A stretch of 64,000 bases of DNA from Hyphodiscus hymeniophilus (taxonomy: Eukaryota; Ascomycota; Leotiomycetes; Helotiales; Hyphodiscaceae), in contig VNKQ01000009.1 in the NCBI GenBank assembly GCA_016508695.1, positions 1,736,001 to 1,800,000 of the forward strand. Direction: 5' to 3'. Position 1 is the first letter of the stretch; the number at the start of each line of letters is the position of its first letter. The position numbers and the translations under genes were made by a program. Below the pieces are notes generated by a model. The model was not told the DNA's origin and made no database searches. It saw only the letters and a list, made by a program, of their open reading frames with translations. This document shows, piece by piece, positions 11,817-23,115 of this stretch.

Positions 11817-13050
11817 ATGGTTACCAAAAGCAAATTGAAAATGGCCTTGGCCGCAGATCAAAGATTGGACTTCAAGAAATTGAATCAAAAGAAACAAAGA
11901 AAGGCCGCGACAAGGGAGAACGCGAAGAAGGGCGAGGTGATGTCAAAGAAGGTCGAGGAGGAGTGGGAAGACGTTGATGAGGAGAGCGAGGATGGTGGAG
12001 ACGTAGGTGTAAATGGAGCGGGGGACGAAAGCGGGAGTGAAGATGAGGCTGTTGATTCTATGCAGGTCTGTGGTTTTCCTTCCACAGTCGGACTGTTCTA
12101 ACAAAGCCTCAGATCGATTTCGCAGGTATTGACGAGAGCGATAGCGATTCCTCCGCGGGCGAGAACGATCAGGAACACGACGACGATGATGATGAAGACG
12201 ATGAAGACATTCCTATGTCTGATCTGGAAGAGCTGGACGAAGAAGAGAAGGAAGATATGATACCCCACCAGCGCCTTACCATTAACAATACCGTCGCCCT
12301 CACCGCGGCGTTGAGACGAATCGCCCTTCCCATATCCAAAATGACTTTCTCCGAACATCATGTAGTTACAACGTCCGAGCCGGTCTTAATTCCAGACGTG
12401 TCAGACGATCTGAACCGAGAGCTAGCCTTCTACTCGCAATCGCTCTCAGCAGTACGAGAAGCAAGGAAATTGCTCAAGGCTGAAGGTGTACCATTTACGA
12501 GACCCACCGATTATTTCGCAGAGATGGTCAAGGCAGATGAGCACATGGCCAAGATCAAGGCGAAGTTGATTGACGAAGCCGCGAGCAAAAAGGCCAGTGC
12601 GGAGGCGAGGAAACAGAGGGATCTGAAGAAGTTCGGCAAGCAGGTCCAGGTTGCCAAGCTGCAGGAGAGAGACAAGGAAAGGAAGCAGACCTTGGACAAG
12701 ATCAAGACGCTGAAACGAAGTATGCGGTTTATTAATTCCCCTCTTCGGAGATGTGCTAACAATAGACAGAACGTCAAGGCGGAGACAACGAAACCACGAA
12801 TGAAGCGGACCTCTTCGACGTCGCCCTGGAAGACGAGACGGCGTCCACCAAACCGGCGAGAAAAGATCGCACTGGACCTAACAAGCGCGCAAAGAAGGAC
12901 GCGAAGTTCGGTCACGGAGGCAAGAAAAGGTTCGCTAAGAGTGGTGATGCGACGAGCACCGGAGATTTGACTGGTTTCTCGAGTAAGAAGATGAAGGGAC
13001 ATACCAAACAGAGACCCGGGAAGGCAAGGAGAGCAGGTGGCAAGAGATGA
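11817..13050 (+). CDS. ebp2: rRNA-processing protein EBP2 (EBNA1-binding protein 2 homologue)
   Basis: Three exons: 11817-12065, 12113-12719 and 12770-13050, giving 378 residues. The N-terminal third is a lysine-rich start followed by long acidic runs of Glu/Asp. The central region matches the Ebp2 family strongly: DVSDDLNRELAFYSQSLSA, ARKLLKAEGVPFTRPTDYF, EMVKADEHMAKIKAKL and DLKKFGKQVQVAKLQERDKE. The C terminus is strongly basic with GHGGKKR and KARRAGGKR, typical of nucleolar proteins. Ebp2 acts in the nucleolus in 27S pre-rRNA processing and 60S subunit assembly, and is essential in yeast. The second intron joins LKR to KRQGG in frame. Yeast Ebp2 is slightly longer, with no key part missing here. 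Confidence 0.95.
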
Positions 13051-14020
13051 ATTCAGTCGATATAACGTGCTTCACTGAGAAAAGCAAATCTGGGCGTTCA
13101 GGATTATATGTGAGCTTAATTGTGGATCATGAGCAGTGCTGTCGGACACTGTTGATATGCATATCATGTTTCACCACGTCCGTAATCATGAATCACGATA
13201 CTTCGAAAATTATCAGCCCAGAAGTCCTACCTATTCCATGCTTTTAGGTGGACTAGTACCATATCTCGAGCAAAAGCCCATCAATTTTCCTTGGACTTCC
13301 CTCTCAATTCGATTTCCTGCCCGATACGTTCTCACCAGCCATTCTCTCATCCAAAGCCCATCTCTACGAGTCTACACGCCATCGAAATGCTCCCGAGAGA
13401 GCAAACCTTGCCAAACTAACACCCGAGCCTCAACTCGACCACCAAGTCTTCCTGCTGAAATAACCAACTCAACTCTATACGTTAGATCCGGAAAAACTGA
13501 GTGGGATAATAAGACCTTGATGATTTGTTCATAGGTGCGAAAAGAAGGGCAAAATAAATGTTACAATGGCTGAATATCTCATGACTTCAGAGACGTCTGA
13601 TGGAGCATCTGATGTAGCTCATTTCCAAAGAGACAACATATCATTTTCTCCTATTTGATGCAAAATCCCAATAAGACGTTAATGGCATCCTCCTAGGACA
13701 AATGCGAGAAGCTGCTACATCCCATATCACGTCTCTCTCTACATTTTTCAGCACAACTTTTTCCTTTTCGAGTTTCCATTTTCTCGGTCGAGCCAAACAA
13801 CAGCATCCTTCTAAACGAAGCCGTTTAGTGTGGACGTCCATAGATACGCTATCGATTAGATTCTTTTAACTCGAGTAGATCGTCCAAAGCATCTGTAGCT
13901 TTGGGTTTCCACATTTTCAACATTTTCAAATCATTGGAACTCGCACAGCGATTTTGAGATTATTCTCATTCGTCTGTCTGCTTCTCGATCGCTCAAATAC
14001 CATGAGACTTTAGATCCTAT
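13051..14020. other. convergent intergenic region between EBP2 and the coiled-coil gene
   Basis: This holds the 3' flanks of two convergent genes. The plus frame at 13136-13534 is open for 132 codons, but its composition is low in information and it has no recognisable motif. I do not call it a gene. Confidence 0.5.
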
Positions 14021-14557
14021 CTACTGTCCCCGACCCAACTGTCGTCTCAAGTCCTGATTCTCCCACTGCAGAACCAAATTGGCGTACATGATGTGAAAGA
14101 TCGTGGCATATGCAGTGCGCAGGTTAACAGCCGCTTCATTGTATCTCGACGTAGACACCCGAACAATCCGACTCAAGGTATCCACCGTTTCCTCCAGTAT
14201 TTCGTTGGAGTGTTCGAGTTCATCGATCTCCTTCTCCAGATCCTCAACCTCCTTCTCCAGACTGATGATTCGCTCATTGACCATAGTTTGCATGAGTGCT
14301 TGACTCATATTCTCCATCTCGCGTTCTTGATGGCCGTTCTTGCTTTCAAGCTCGACAATGCGAGCCTTCAGGAGTTCGACTTGGTGTTCCAACGAGATGG
14401 CTTGAGCTGGAGCGGAGACGGACTCGACTTGCTCACTAGTAGATGCGGCTTGACTGCGTTGTGTTAGATGCCAAGTATCTAGAAGTAATCGAGAGTTTGA
14501 AAATTACCTGGGGATGACGGCATCACCAGACGGGACAGCTGGGTCTTGTTCAGACAT
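14021..14557 (-). CDS. small coiled-coil protein of unknown function
   Basis: Two exons, 14557-14508 and 14453-14021, with an intron GTAATT...ACGCAG, giving 160 residues. The start MSEQDPAVPSGDAVIP leads into a Ser/Gln-rich linker. A continuous heptad-like region then runs from about residue 38 to 105, rich in Glu, Leu, Lys and Val, with the pattern SLEKEVEDLEKEIDELEHSN. The remaining 50 residues contain a Tyr/Ala-rich helix and a short basic end. A dimeric or trimeric coiled coil is very likely. No family is recognised and no function is assigned. Confidence 0.65.
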
Positions 14558-15504
14558 GGTTGACTGCATCTTGTTAGACAGTAAATGTGTCAGGCTGGGC
14601 GCGAGAGACTCACTGGCATTTTTGATACCGATGGGTATCTTGTATGCCGATGGGACGATTCCTGACGATTCTTCTACAACTTTTTGCTGTACTTGTTGCT
14701 TGAGAGCAGAAGAGAATGAAAGGGGACTTCTTGCAAAGATATACTCTCAAAGTGACAATGGTTGTGGTAACAGACAGCCATCGTATTGTGATGACGCCAT
14801 CAATCGTCCAGAGAACGTCCTGATAGTAGACAGCTATCGTATTGAAGTGAAGTTATCAATCGTCCGGAAAAACCTCCTCATAATAGATGGCCATCGTATT
14901 GTAGTGAATTTGGTTTATCCGAGCCGATGTTGTGCCGAGCCCGGAGGTTTAAGGAGGGAGACAAATCGGACAGCCCCATTAAACTTCCACTGTTGAGCAG
15001 TTTGGAACTGACTCAATATTCCAGAATCTACTCTATGATTTAGTTAATTGTCATAAAAGAGATTTTGGATGTACAGATAGTAGCTTGGACTTATAACATG
15101 ATTTGTAGATGAACAGGGGAACACTCGCTCGCCTAATTGATTTTCTACGGAATCGGTAGCGCAAGGGACGCAATAGATCGAGAACTCATGCGTAAAGAAA
15201 TAAAGACACAGATTTCATAGGGCTGATTCAAGATCAATTGAGCGATTTGAAACAATCACAGAGATGAAAGCTTTGCTAGGGGTGATATAGTTCGCAGGAC
15301 GTCGAGACAGCTAGGTGCAAAGGGCACAAAGCAAATTACTTGAAGACATGTACACCGAGTATTAGACATTGATGCGCCATTTTAAGATATATAGCAATTT
15401 TGGCTCAGTTCTCAACCACACTGTGGGAGAAGCTTGAGAATATATGAGAGCATGTACAAGTATAATACAGTACAGTACATACGATCAACTCTGCATCGTT
15501 ATCA
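14558..15504. other. intergenic with a degenerate minisatellite
   Basis: Upstream flank of the coiled-coil gene and 3' flank of GPI12. It contains the 56-57-bp repeat listed separately. A long plus frame (14514-14996) runs through the repeat and overlaps the coiled-coil gene's first exon, so I treat it as spurious. Confidence 0.5.
14764..14912. repeat. degenerate 56-57-bp minisatellite, about 2.5 copies
   Basis: The core CATCGTATT or TATCGTATT occurs at 14779, 14835 and 14892, spaced 56 and 57 bases. The first two copies also share a following ATCAATCGTCC block. Copies differ by scattered substitutions, so this is an ageing tandem repeat. Confidence 0.7.
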
Positions 15505-16466
15505 TCATGGCGATGACACCTTCTCCAAGTTCAGGTCATTCACAACCATGTATCGACTCATCCCGATCCAGCCCCAGCGGAACCACCTCATCTGACTCTT
15601 ATGCGCTGTGGTCATGGCCACCTGGGCTATCCGCACTTCCCCAGGTCCACTCATGAATAGGAGTGGACTTGGGTGAGCACCCATCTGTTTCTTGCTGAAT
15701 GCCATGACCACCAGACTGAGTAAAGCATCTAGAAAAGAAGTATACTTCCGCACAATGTTTATGCTCGTCAGGGTATATAGATCGACTGGACAATTCCATC
15801 CAGGTCTATTGTGTATGAGGGAAGCAATGAAATGGCTTGCGCCGTGGTAGAGGGATATATGGTTGGGATGGCTCGAGATGCCCGACCTGTCAAAGGTTAT
15901 GAGGACATCGATGGTAGCAGTAGGTTGTTGGTTGCCCTTCGTCTTCATGGGATTTGTAAGATTTGGCGCAAAAGCAGAGGACAGAAGAGCGGCGATTTTC
16001 GTCTTGTCCCACGTATTCGTCATGGAGTCTGGGAAATCTCTAGAGCGCGGGGTCAGCCACGTCTAGACACGATCGCGGAGGGATAGCATACGGGCTCTCG
16101 ACAATAAACACATCGTCTTCGTTGCGTAGACCGAGGGATAGGCCACTCTTGACCAATTCCTTCTTGCGCGTTTCGCCCAGTCCATCTGCATTCCCTTCAT
16201 GATGTTAGTCGCAAAGCCAATGCGCCTCGGGAGGAGGAAGACTCACCACTGCTCAGACACAGTATCTTTACATGATTCCCTAGCGATGGTTCTGTGAGCG
16301 CAAGCATCGTCGGCGCAAAGAACATAGCCTCGTCATCCGGGTGCGCAATTAGAAGACATATCCTCTTGTTCACGAGTTTGGGGAATCGGCTTTTCGCTAC
16401 GCCTACTGTGTAGTACCATGATATCACCAGGAGGATGGGAAACGAGAGGATCGCCAGCCACTCCAT
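15505..16466 (-). CDS. gpi12: N-acetylglucosaminyl-phosphatidylinositol de-N-acetylase (GPI12/PIG-L)
   Basis: Three exons: 16466-16247, 16194-16092 and 16039-15505, giving 285 residues. An N-terminal membrane anchor (about residues 4-22) is followed by the zinc-binding motif AHPDDEAMFF (His42, Asp44, Asp45). The first junction rebuilds SSGNADGLGETRKKEL. The last exon contains the second conserved site, DVLITFDRSGISSHPNHI. This is the PIG-L family layout. The enzyme removes the acetyl group from GlcNAc-PI in the second step of GPI-anchor synthesis, anchored in the ER membrane with its active site facing the cytosol. The second intron uses TCTAG as acceptor, the only choice that keeps the frame. 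Divergent from a membrane-protein gene. Confidence 0.94.
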
Positions 16467-16881
16467 GTGTGCGACTTTGAATTGAAGTTCGAATTCCGTA
16501 CGAAGGAAATCAGACTATCGCGGGTGAAATGGATAAGGAGAAGATAGGAGAGTTAGAGTTGCCAGGTGGCTTTTTCCTGGGGAAATTTGAACGAGGCTGA
16601 TCCAACGGGCAGTGACTGGGAGGCGAATTGGGACACTAGAATTCATGCATGCGGCCGCTGGCTAATAAACATGCAGACATGCAAAGCACCCTGGAGATGC
16701 GAGATGACGCCGCTATGATTTTAAGTTGGGCTGCAGATGTAGTGCAGTATCGAGGCTTTGTTTTATCGCGAGTCGCAACCTTATTCCAGCCTTCACTGCT
16801 GTAGTGCTACCTGACATCGAGAGGGAAACCAGCTAAGCCAAGGCTGAGGGAGAGAGGATTCCACGATCGCCGTCAACAATT
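16467..16881. promoter_or_regulatory. divergent promoter region of GPI12 and the membrane-protein gene
   Basis: 415 bases between divergent start codons. A compact run of palindromic hexamers (GAATTC, ATGCAT, GCATGC, GCGGCCGC) sits at 16639-16658. I see no named regulatory element. Confidence 0.45.
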
Positions 16882-17550
16882 ATGGGCAGAAGCGCAAAAG
16901 AAAGAAAGGATGCGAAATTCAAGTTGAAGCACCCTGATCGATCTGGTCCTGACCCCTCGCAACAGACGCTCCTCGATCTTGCAGAGCAACGAGGTCTCCT
17001 AAAGACACCGCCAGGGGAGAAAGTCGACAATGGCTCCTCGGATGACGATGAACCCCTGATTGGCAGACTTGGAGATTCAACCCTTTGGAGTCTGAGTCTG
17101 ACGATGTTACATTTCACACTTGATGTTTTGGTCTCCCACCAATATGCTATGGAGTTGGAGTGGCCTGCTATAATGACCCGGGCAGCTCAAGCATTTCCCG
17201 GTACGGATTTTCCCTCCTACTCTCACGGCTCTGCTGACAGCTCGCAAGTCATCCTCCTGCTCGTCTACTCATTCCATCCTCATCCAACCCCCCCGATCCT
17301 GCTTCCAACCATTAATCCTCGACTACAGCCCCTCCTTCACCAAGCGCTCTTCTTTGGTGGCAGCATATGTGCTGGATGCTATCTCATACATATCACCAAC
17401 GAGAGGGGCTATTATGCTCAGATGAAGCAAGCCCCGCCCTTGGGCTGTCTTTGGATCTGGTCCGTCATCGAGTTGGATCTGGTATGGGCCTCGGGGAGCT
17501 TGCTATGTGCTGCAGCTTACTGGAAGTACAACGGATATTCTTACTTATAA
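16882..17550 (+). CDS. conserved fungal membrane protein of unknown function
   Basis: Single exon of 222 residues. The N-terminal 60 residues are hydrophilic and begin MGRSAKERKDAKFKLKHPDR, with an acidic SSDDDEPL patch. The remainder contains about four hydrophobic segments: LWSLSLTMLHFTLDVLV, SSQVILLLVYSF, LHQALFFGGSICAGCYLI and IWSVIELDLVWASGSLL. This organisation matches a conserved ascomycete family that I believe Pfam calls DUF7719, though I am unsure of that name. It is likely an endomembrane multi-pass protein with the N terminus cytosolic. No enzymatic motif is seen. Its stop codon ends at 17550, directly next to the stop codon of the opposing gene. Confidence 0.8.
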   Translation: MGRSAKERKDAKFKLKHPDRSGPDPSQQTLLDLAEQRGLLKTPPGEKVDNGSSDDDEPLIGRLGDSTLWSLSLTMLHFTLDVLVSHQYAMELEWPAIMTRAAQAFPGTDFPSYSHGSADSSQVILLLVYSFHPHPTPPILLPTINPRLQPLLHQALFFGGSICAGCYLIHITNERGYYAQMKQAPPLGCLWIWSVIELDLVWASGSLLCAAAYWKYNGYSYL

Positions 17551-18455
17551 TCATACAGATGATATCGAATAATATGGCTTTGTCCGATCAGGTTTTGGAA
17601 ATCTCCGGCCATGATTGTCTTGGTCAGCGGTTTGAAATCCCGAGGGCGGCGACTGGTGCGTTGTATCAGAATGATCTTCTTGATGCTGTGGACTCTCACC
17701 ACTTTCTTCGAGTCCATCTTCCAGCCCTACTCGATCTCCGTGCACGGAATTGTACATCGAGCTTTCCAGCCTATCCAATTTCTCATGCTGGGCAAACACC
17801 ATCTTCTCCAGCCTATTTAGACGACCTCTGTGCTGCTCCTCTCTGTTTCGCGACTTCATTTCCTGATCTCTCAGTCTCCTATTATCCTATCAGCTCCATC
17901 AACCTCCCCGAAATGCCCAGCGAATCAGGTGACCTACGAAGAAATCATACTCATCTGCGCAAACAGAACCCTACTGCCCAAAGCCTCCCTCTGCTTTACT
18001 AACTCCAACGCCTTCGTCCGGACCCTTAGCCAACTAAGCGCAATGCCCGTCCTGCCACCTGGCAAGATTGTCCAGTTGCTCCCCAGGCCATCCTTCCCCA
18101 CCCCCCTGTCAGCACTCTCCTCCGCCTCGGTCAGCAGCTCAAGTAACCTCTCCTCCAACTTCACCAGCTGATCCATCACAAATCCATACATCTCCATCTC
18201 CATTTCCACCTCCATCCCTTTCTCGCTCCCATTTCCAAGAGGCGTGTTAGCTGAGCGGATCAGGTCGTGCATGAATGTAGACTCGGTCTTGTACCATGAT
18301 AGAGAAGTCTTGACGGAGAAGTACTCATCGTCAGCGTTGCGGAGGTAGTTTACTCGGACGTAGATCGTGGCCAAGATGGCGACCACGAAAGTCAAGATCC
18401 CGGCGATGCTAGCAGTTATTGAGAGGGGACTATCATTTTGCGTCGCTGGTGTCAT
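17551..18455 (-). CDS. single-pass membrane protein with coiled-coil tail, unknown function
   Basis: Two exons, 18455-17938 and 17878-17551, with an intron GTAGGT...AATAG, giving 281 residues. A hydrophobic segment at about residues 12-33 (ITASIAGILTFVVAILATIY) is followed by a soluble region with an acidic EVEMEMEM run and a helix-rich segment. The second exon starts RLRDQEMKSRNREEQ and continues RLNRLEKMVFAQHEKLDRLE, a likely coiled coil, then a Ser/Gln/His-rich end. An alternative without the intron would stop after SMISS at 172 residues. I prefer the spliced form because the coiled coil is kept in frame. No family recognised. Convergent with the preceding gene with zero bases between the two stop codons. 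Confidence 0.6.
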
Positions 18456-18646
18456 TGGGGGATTCGGGCGATGTCCGCGTACTACCTACGGAAAACTCGA
18501 GCTCAGCCGCCGAATCTGAGCCCTGAAGTCTGTGATTTTATTGAGTGGCAGCTAGAAGAGTAATTAACACTCATCTATGGAAATCAAGTGAGCTGAATAG
18601 CAGTGCAGTGTACGGGGGAAGAGCCGTAGAACCGCTAGACCTAATA

Positions 18647-18682
18647 CAGCCATGCAACTAACTAGCGATTAATCGCGAAATT
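18647..18682 (+). repeat. left terminal inverted repeat
   Basis: 36 bases beginning CAGCCATGCAACTAACTAGC and ending CGCGAAATT. It differs from the reverse complement of the right end at one base (C here, T there). It is preceded by TA. Similarity to the right end stops at about 18682 and seems to resume at about 19401, beyond a nested insertion. Confidence 0.9.
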
Positions 18683-19407
18683 GCCATTTCGATAATCGGC
18701 CAGAACCCCCGCATCGCGAATAATTGCGCTCACGCACATAACACAATAATAACTTGTCTATATACCTTTGTGAGTAGCTCAAATTGAAGGTATTACTTGC
18801 CTCTTTAAATTGATAGTCTATAATAGGATTCCCATAGCTCCCCGTCTTACCGCCATAACGATTCGTAGGATTGAGAATAAACTCCGAGAGCCCAATATTA
18901 CTATAGATCACAAATTCTTGACTAGCCTAGCAAAGATATATAGGACGACATATAACATAATACGCGCACGCTAAAAGTATATTAAGGAAAAGAAACTAGT
19001 ACTCCTACTATCGGGAGGCCCTATAAGAGTTATTACAAGTGAGATAGAGGTTGCGGTGTATATAGTACTCGAGGAATACCCTTAGTATTATTAAGACGAA
19101 CTAGTCTAGGCTTTAAACGTATAGTATTACGTTTGCCACGCTTTTTGGGAGGTGGTATAAGGGTTATTATATCGTATATTACTATAGTAGCCTTTGTACT
19201 AGGCTTAGGTGCCCTTTTCGGCGACTACGGGACGGGGGGAGGGACACCGTTTAAACGCCTTGAGACGCGCCTTGAAGCCATTGTAATAATCAATTATACT
19301 AACGGGGAAGGTATATAGAGGTATTGTTATAGTATTATTTGCGTGGGCGCAATTAATCCAATGGGCTGGATTACTAGAATATGCGAAAATGGCAAAATCG
19401 CTTAATT
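18672..19407. mobile_element. nested MITE-like insertion bounded by a degenerate inverted repeat
   Basis: The sequence near 18675-18745 (GCGAAATTGCCATTTCG and later ATTGCGCTCACGCACATAA) is repeated in inverted orientation near 19337-19407 (ATTTGCGTGGGCGCAATTAA, then GCGAAAATGGCAAAATCGC). This is a diverged pair of roughly 70 bases with the same order of blocks. Right after it, at 19401-19435, similarity to the right end of the large element resumes (ATCTTATAAAT). The interior is less A/T-biased than the rest and has no recognisable gene. Exact borders are uncertain by about 10 bases. Confidence 0.55.
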
Positions 19408-19789
19408 TTTATCTTATAAATCAGACCCTCTAGTTTGGTTTTACCTGCTAATCTAACTATTAGCGCGAATTATCTCCTATACTAATTTAACGAACTCTTA
19501 TACTAATTATAACGTCGAACTAGGCAAAACCTCTAGAGGGTTTAAAAGCAAATAGTCGCGATTTTAATATACTTTAAAAATATTTGTTAGGAACAAACTT
19601 GTTTATTTTTAAAGTAGTAATTATACTATTTAATAATACTTAATTTTAAAACTAATATAGCTAAGTTAAAAGTTAGTATCTTATTTATTAAATACATTTC
19701 AAAAAGTATTTAATTATTATATTATAGTATTATTATCGCACTAGCCGTAAGTACTTATTTTGCCTTATAAAACCACGCTCTTTTTGTGT

Positions 19790-20525
19790 ATTCTCTAATA
19801 CTTATAAACTCTTATAAACTCTTAAGCTAATTGCAACTCCTTTTATAACAATTACTAGCTAGGCTAGTCTTCTTTTATAACTCTTATAAACTCTTATAAT
19901 CGCAACTCTTATAAGAGTACTTTCGATTATTAGCTAGGCTAATTATACCTTTTTTTATAACTCTTACAAACTCTTATACTAATTAAATAATATCCTTATA
20001 TCGTTTCTCGAGAGTATAAGACTTTCGATTACTAGCTAGGCTAGTCTTTCTTTATAACTCTTGCGAACTCTTATAATTATAACTCCTTTTATAAGAGTAC
20101 CTTTAGTTACTAGCTAGGCTAGTTATACCTTTCTTTATAACTCCCGCGAACTCTTATACTAATTAGATAATACTTATACCTTTTTTATAAGGCCTTCGAT
20201 TATTAATTAGGCTAGTTAAACTTTTCTTTATAACTCTTGCGAACTCTTATACTAATTAGATAATACTTATACTTTTTTTATAAAGCCTTCGATTATTAGC
20301 TAGGCTAATTAAATCTTTCTTTATAACTCTTGCGAACTCTTATACTAATTAGACAATACTTATACCTTTTCTATAAGGCCTTCGATTATTAGCTAGGCCG
20401 GTTAAACCTTTCTTTATAACTCTTGCAAACTCTTATATTAATTAGATAATACTTATACCTTTTTTATAAGACCTTCAATTACTAGTTAGGCTAGACTTTC
20501 TTTATAATTCTTATAAACTCTTATA
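19790..20525. repeat. left subterminal tandem array, period 93 bp in its best part
   Basis: The word AATTAGA followed by TAATACTTAT recurs at 20161, 20254, 20347 and 20440, exactly 93 bases apart, with one AATTAGACAATACTT variant. Each unit also contains a GGCTAGTTAAAC-like block and CTCTTGCGAACTCTTATA. More degenerate copies precede it from about 19790. Confidence 0.8.
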
Positions 20526-22199
20526 TTTAATTAAGGCAATAAAGCAATAGAGATATTAATATAAAAAGACCGAAAAAGCTAATTAAAGATTATAAGGGCG
20601 CTTGGCATAAGAGTAGAGAAAGACTTAATAGTCCTTTACGGGTTAAAATATAAAGGGTACTTTCGTCTTATATTAGTAGTCTACTAGCGTTAATTAATAA
20701 GGCTTATTTAATTAAGAATATTAATTTATAAGAAGACTTAATTACGGCCTATTTTAAACGTATTTTTTAAAATAGAAACCTATATTCTAAAATACTTTAT
20801 ATAGCTTAAGTTTATATTATTTGATACTTAATCTTCGGTAAGAGTAATATATTATTAATTATAAAGACTAGGTTTAAAAAGAGCTTAGTCCTTTATATAT
20901 ACTCTATTCTTATAATATAAATTATACTTTAAATTATACTTTTAAGCAAACTTAGTAATAAGTAATACTATAATATTTAAAGAATCCTAAGTATATAACC
21001 TTACCTTTTAATATCTAAGAGTAAAAAGGTTTAGCGAGATCTAATTAATCGGATTTAGAATAAGGAATTTTCTTATATTCTTCTTAGGCTTAAATAAGCG
21101 GCATTAGAATTTTTTCGATTTACTCTTAAAATTATAGTATTATAAGCTAAGATTAAGTTAATAGCTATTAACAAATACTACTTTATTTAATAATAAGAAG
21201 CGTTTCGGCTTGCCTTTATAATATTAAGCGAACTTCGTTTATTTCTTTATTAAGATATAATCTAGTTTGGTTGTTTAATAATACTAACCTTCTTTATAAA
21301 GCGTCGCATACTTAAATATATTAAATTCTAACTTATTAGGGATAGTTTTTATTAAATAAAGGTTATTCGAACGTTTATTAATCGCCCGGATATATTACTT
21401 TCTATTTGTATAATTCCTCGAGAAAAGCTTACTTCGTTTAATATACTTTATTTTCTTTTTGATAATACTTTATTAGATTATTAGCCGACGCTAATATAAA
21501 TCCTAAAGACTATTCTTTTTCTTAATAGTCGAAAAGAAATAAATAAGGCCGCTATATATTTATAGAATACTCTTCTTATAAAGCCTACTTTAGATACTAA
21601 TATTATAATATCTTATTCTATAAAGCAAGACTATTCTAACTATATATATAATATTATTTAAATATATATTACTTATATTACTTAATATAATAAAGATCGT
21701 TAATATAAGGAGTTTACTAGCCTCGGATTAAAAAGTTATATTATAATAGTTATTATAATATTAGGTATTAAAATTAATATTCCCGATATTTAGCGGGTTA
21801 TCTTATAGAAGTTCCTTATTAATAAAGATATAGCCGAGTATTAATAACGTATTAATAGAAGAAGACGAGGTATTAGATATATAAGTGCTATATTCCTCTT
21901 TCTTCTATATTAGGTATTTAATTAAGAAGGTTATTCTCGTCTTACTAAAGGAATAGTAATAGTAATAAATTCGATTGCCTCTAGTTTTTAAAATAGCTAT
22001 AGACTACGTTAAAGTAGCCGGCTTAATAGTAGTTATATTACAAATAATCTTAGCGATACTAAGAGTATAACGTCTATAAGTAGCTTAGTATCTTCTTATT
22101 TGGCTTTTAGTTAACTAACTATATAATTAACTATATAACTAATATCTATTCTCTTTTAGACAAAACAAGAGACAAAACAATATATAAATCTTCCCGAAG

Positions 22200-22760
22200 T
22201 TTAGAAGGCTATAGCTAATAGCCCGTATAAACGTTATTTATTCTTAAATAAGCTTAAAGAGAATTGTCTTTTATTTAGATTATAGCCACCCGTAATAAAG
22301 CTTAATACTTATTATAATATATATAATCCTCTATTAGTACTAATATTAATATTAGAACTAATAAGTATATTATAGCTTATTAAGCTAGTGCTTAATTCTA
22401 TTATAGGATTTACTCTTTTATTAATCGATAAGTAGACTATTAAGTAAGCAAAAGCTCGCTTAAATAACCTATATCGCCGGTTTCTATTACCCTCTATTAC
22501 ATTTCTCTTAAAGTTACTAGTATAGGAACTTATAGCTTTATATAAGAAAGGTCTAGAGCTATATTAATAGAATAACTTTATTATTAAGTAATTAGTATCC
22601 CAAATTAACTTCTCTTTATAATATCTTTAGACTAAATTTAGCGAAAGGCTAGTTAAACAACTTTAATTATTTCGGCCTATAATTCTATAACAATTCTAGG
22701 CCTTTAAAGATTAACGACAAAAAGCTTTTATAAAAAAGGAAGCTTTAAAGAAAGCTTTAA
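22200..22760 (+). pseudogene. stop-riddled coding relic inside the element, unidentified
   Basis: One plus-strand frame from about 22207 (beginning NSPYKRYLFLNKLKENCLLF) stays readable for about 180 codons, interrupted only by TAA and TAG codons. These are the stops expected when CpA-to-TpA mutation hits Gln and Trp codons. The reading ends in a lysine-rich helix-like segment (KKEALKKALKTR). This pattern suggests a former gene on the plus strand, opposite in direction to the DUF6589-like relic. I do not recognise the family. Confidence 0.4.
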
Positions 22761-22979
22761 AAACAAGAATATTATAATAAAAAGTATAAGAAGAATCTTC
22801 TTAAGTCGATTATATTACTTATAATAGGCTTCGAGATAATAACCTATTGCGCTAAGTAGTAGAGAATCTAATTTCTAAAGTCAAATAAAGAACTAGTATA
22901 ATAAGAAGTAATATAATAGATATACTAGCTAAGGTTTAGGCTTAAGTATTAAGTATAAATATATTAATATCTTCTTTTT

Positions 22980-23115
22980 AAACGCTAATAAGACTACAAA
23001 TATAACTTATATAAGAAAAAGATATTAATATTATTCGCAAGATATAACTAGTATAAGAAGAAGATATTAATATAGTTCTAAAGACGTAACTAGCGTAAGA
23101 AAAAGATATTAATCT
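22980..23115. repeat. about 61-bp direct repeats inside the element
   Basis: Three successive blocks with GTATAAGAA or GCGTAAGAA, AAGATATTAAT and a variable middle part lie in tandem, each followed by an AACTAG or AACTA segment. They could be repeated codons of a decayed gene or a minisatellite. Confidence 0.45.

Noticed and set aside
13136..13534. 132-codon plus-strand frame downstream of EBP2
   Set aside because: It lies in the EBP2 3' flank and has no recognisable feature.
14514..14996. 160-codon plus-strand frame
   Set aside because: It runs through a minisatellite and antisense to the first exon of the coiled-coil gene, with no family motif.
16639..16658. Dense cluster of EcoRI, NsiI, SphI and NotI sites resembling a cloning polylinker
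   Set aside because: The flanks on both sides are ordinary fungal intergenic DNA with no vector sequence. Overlapping palindromes can arise by chance.
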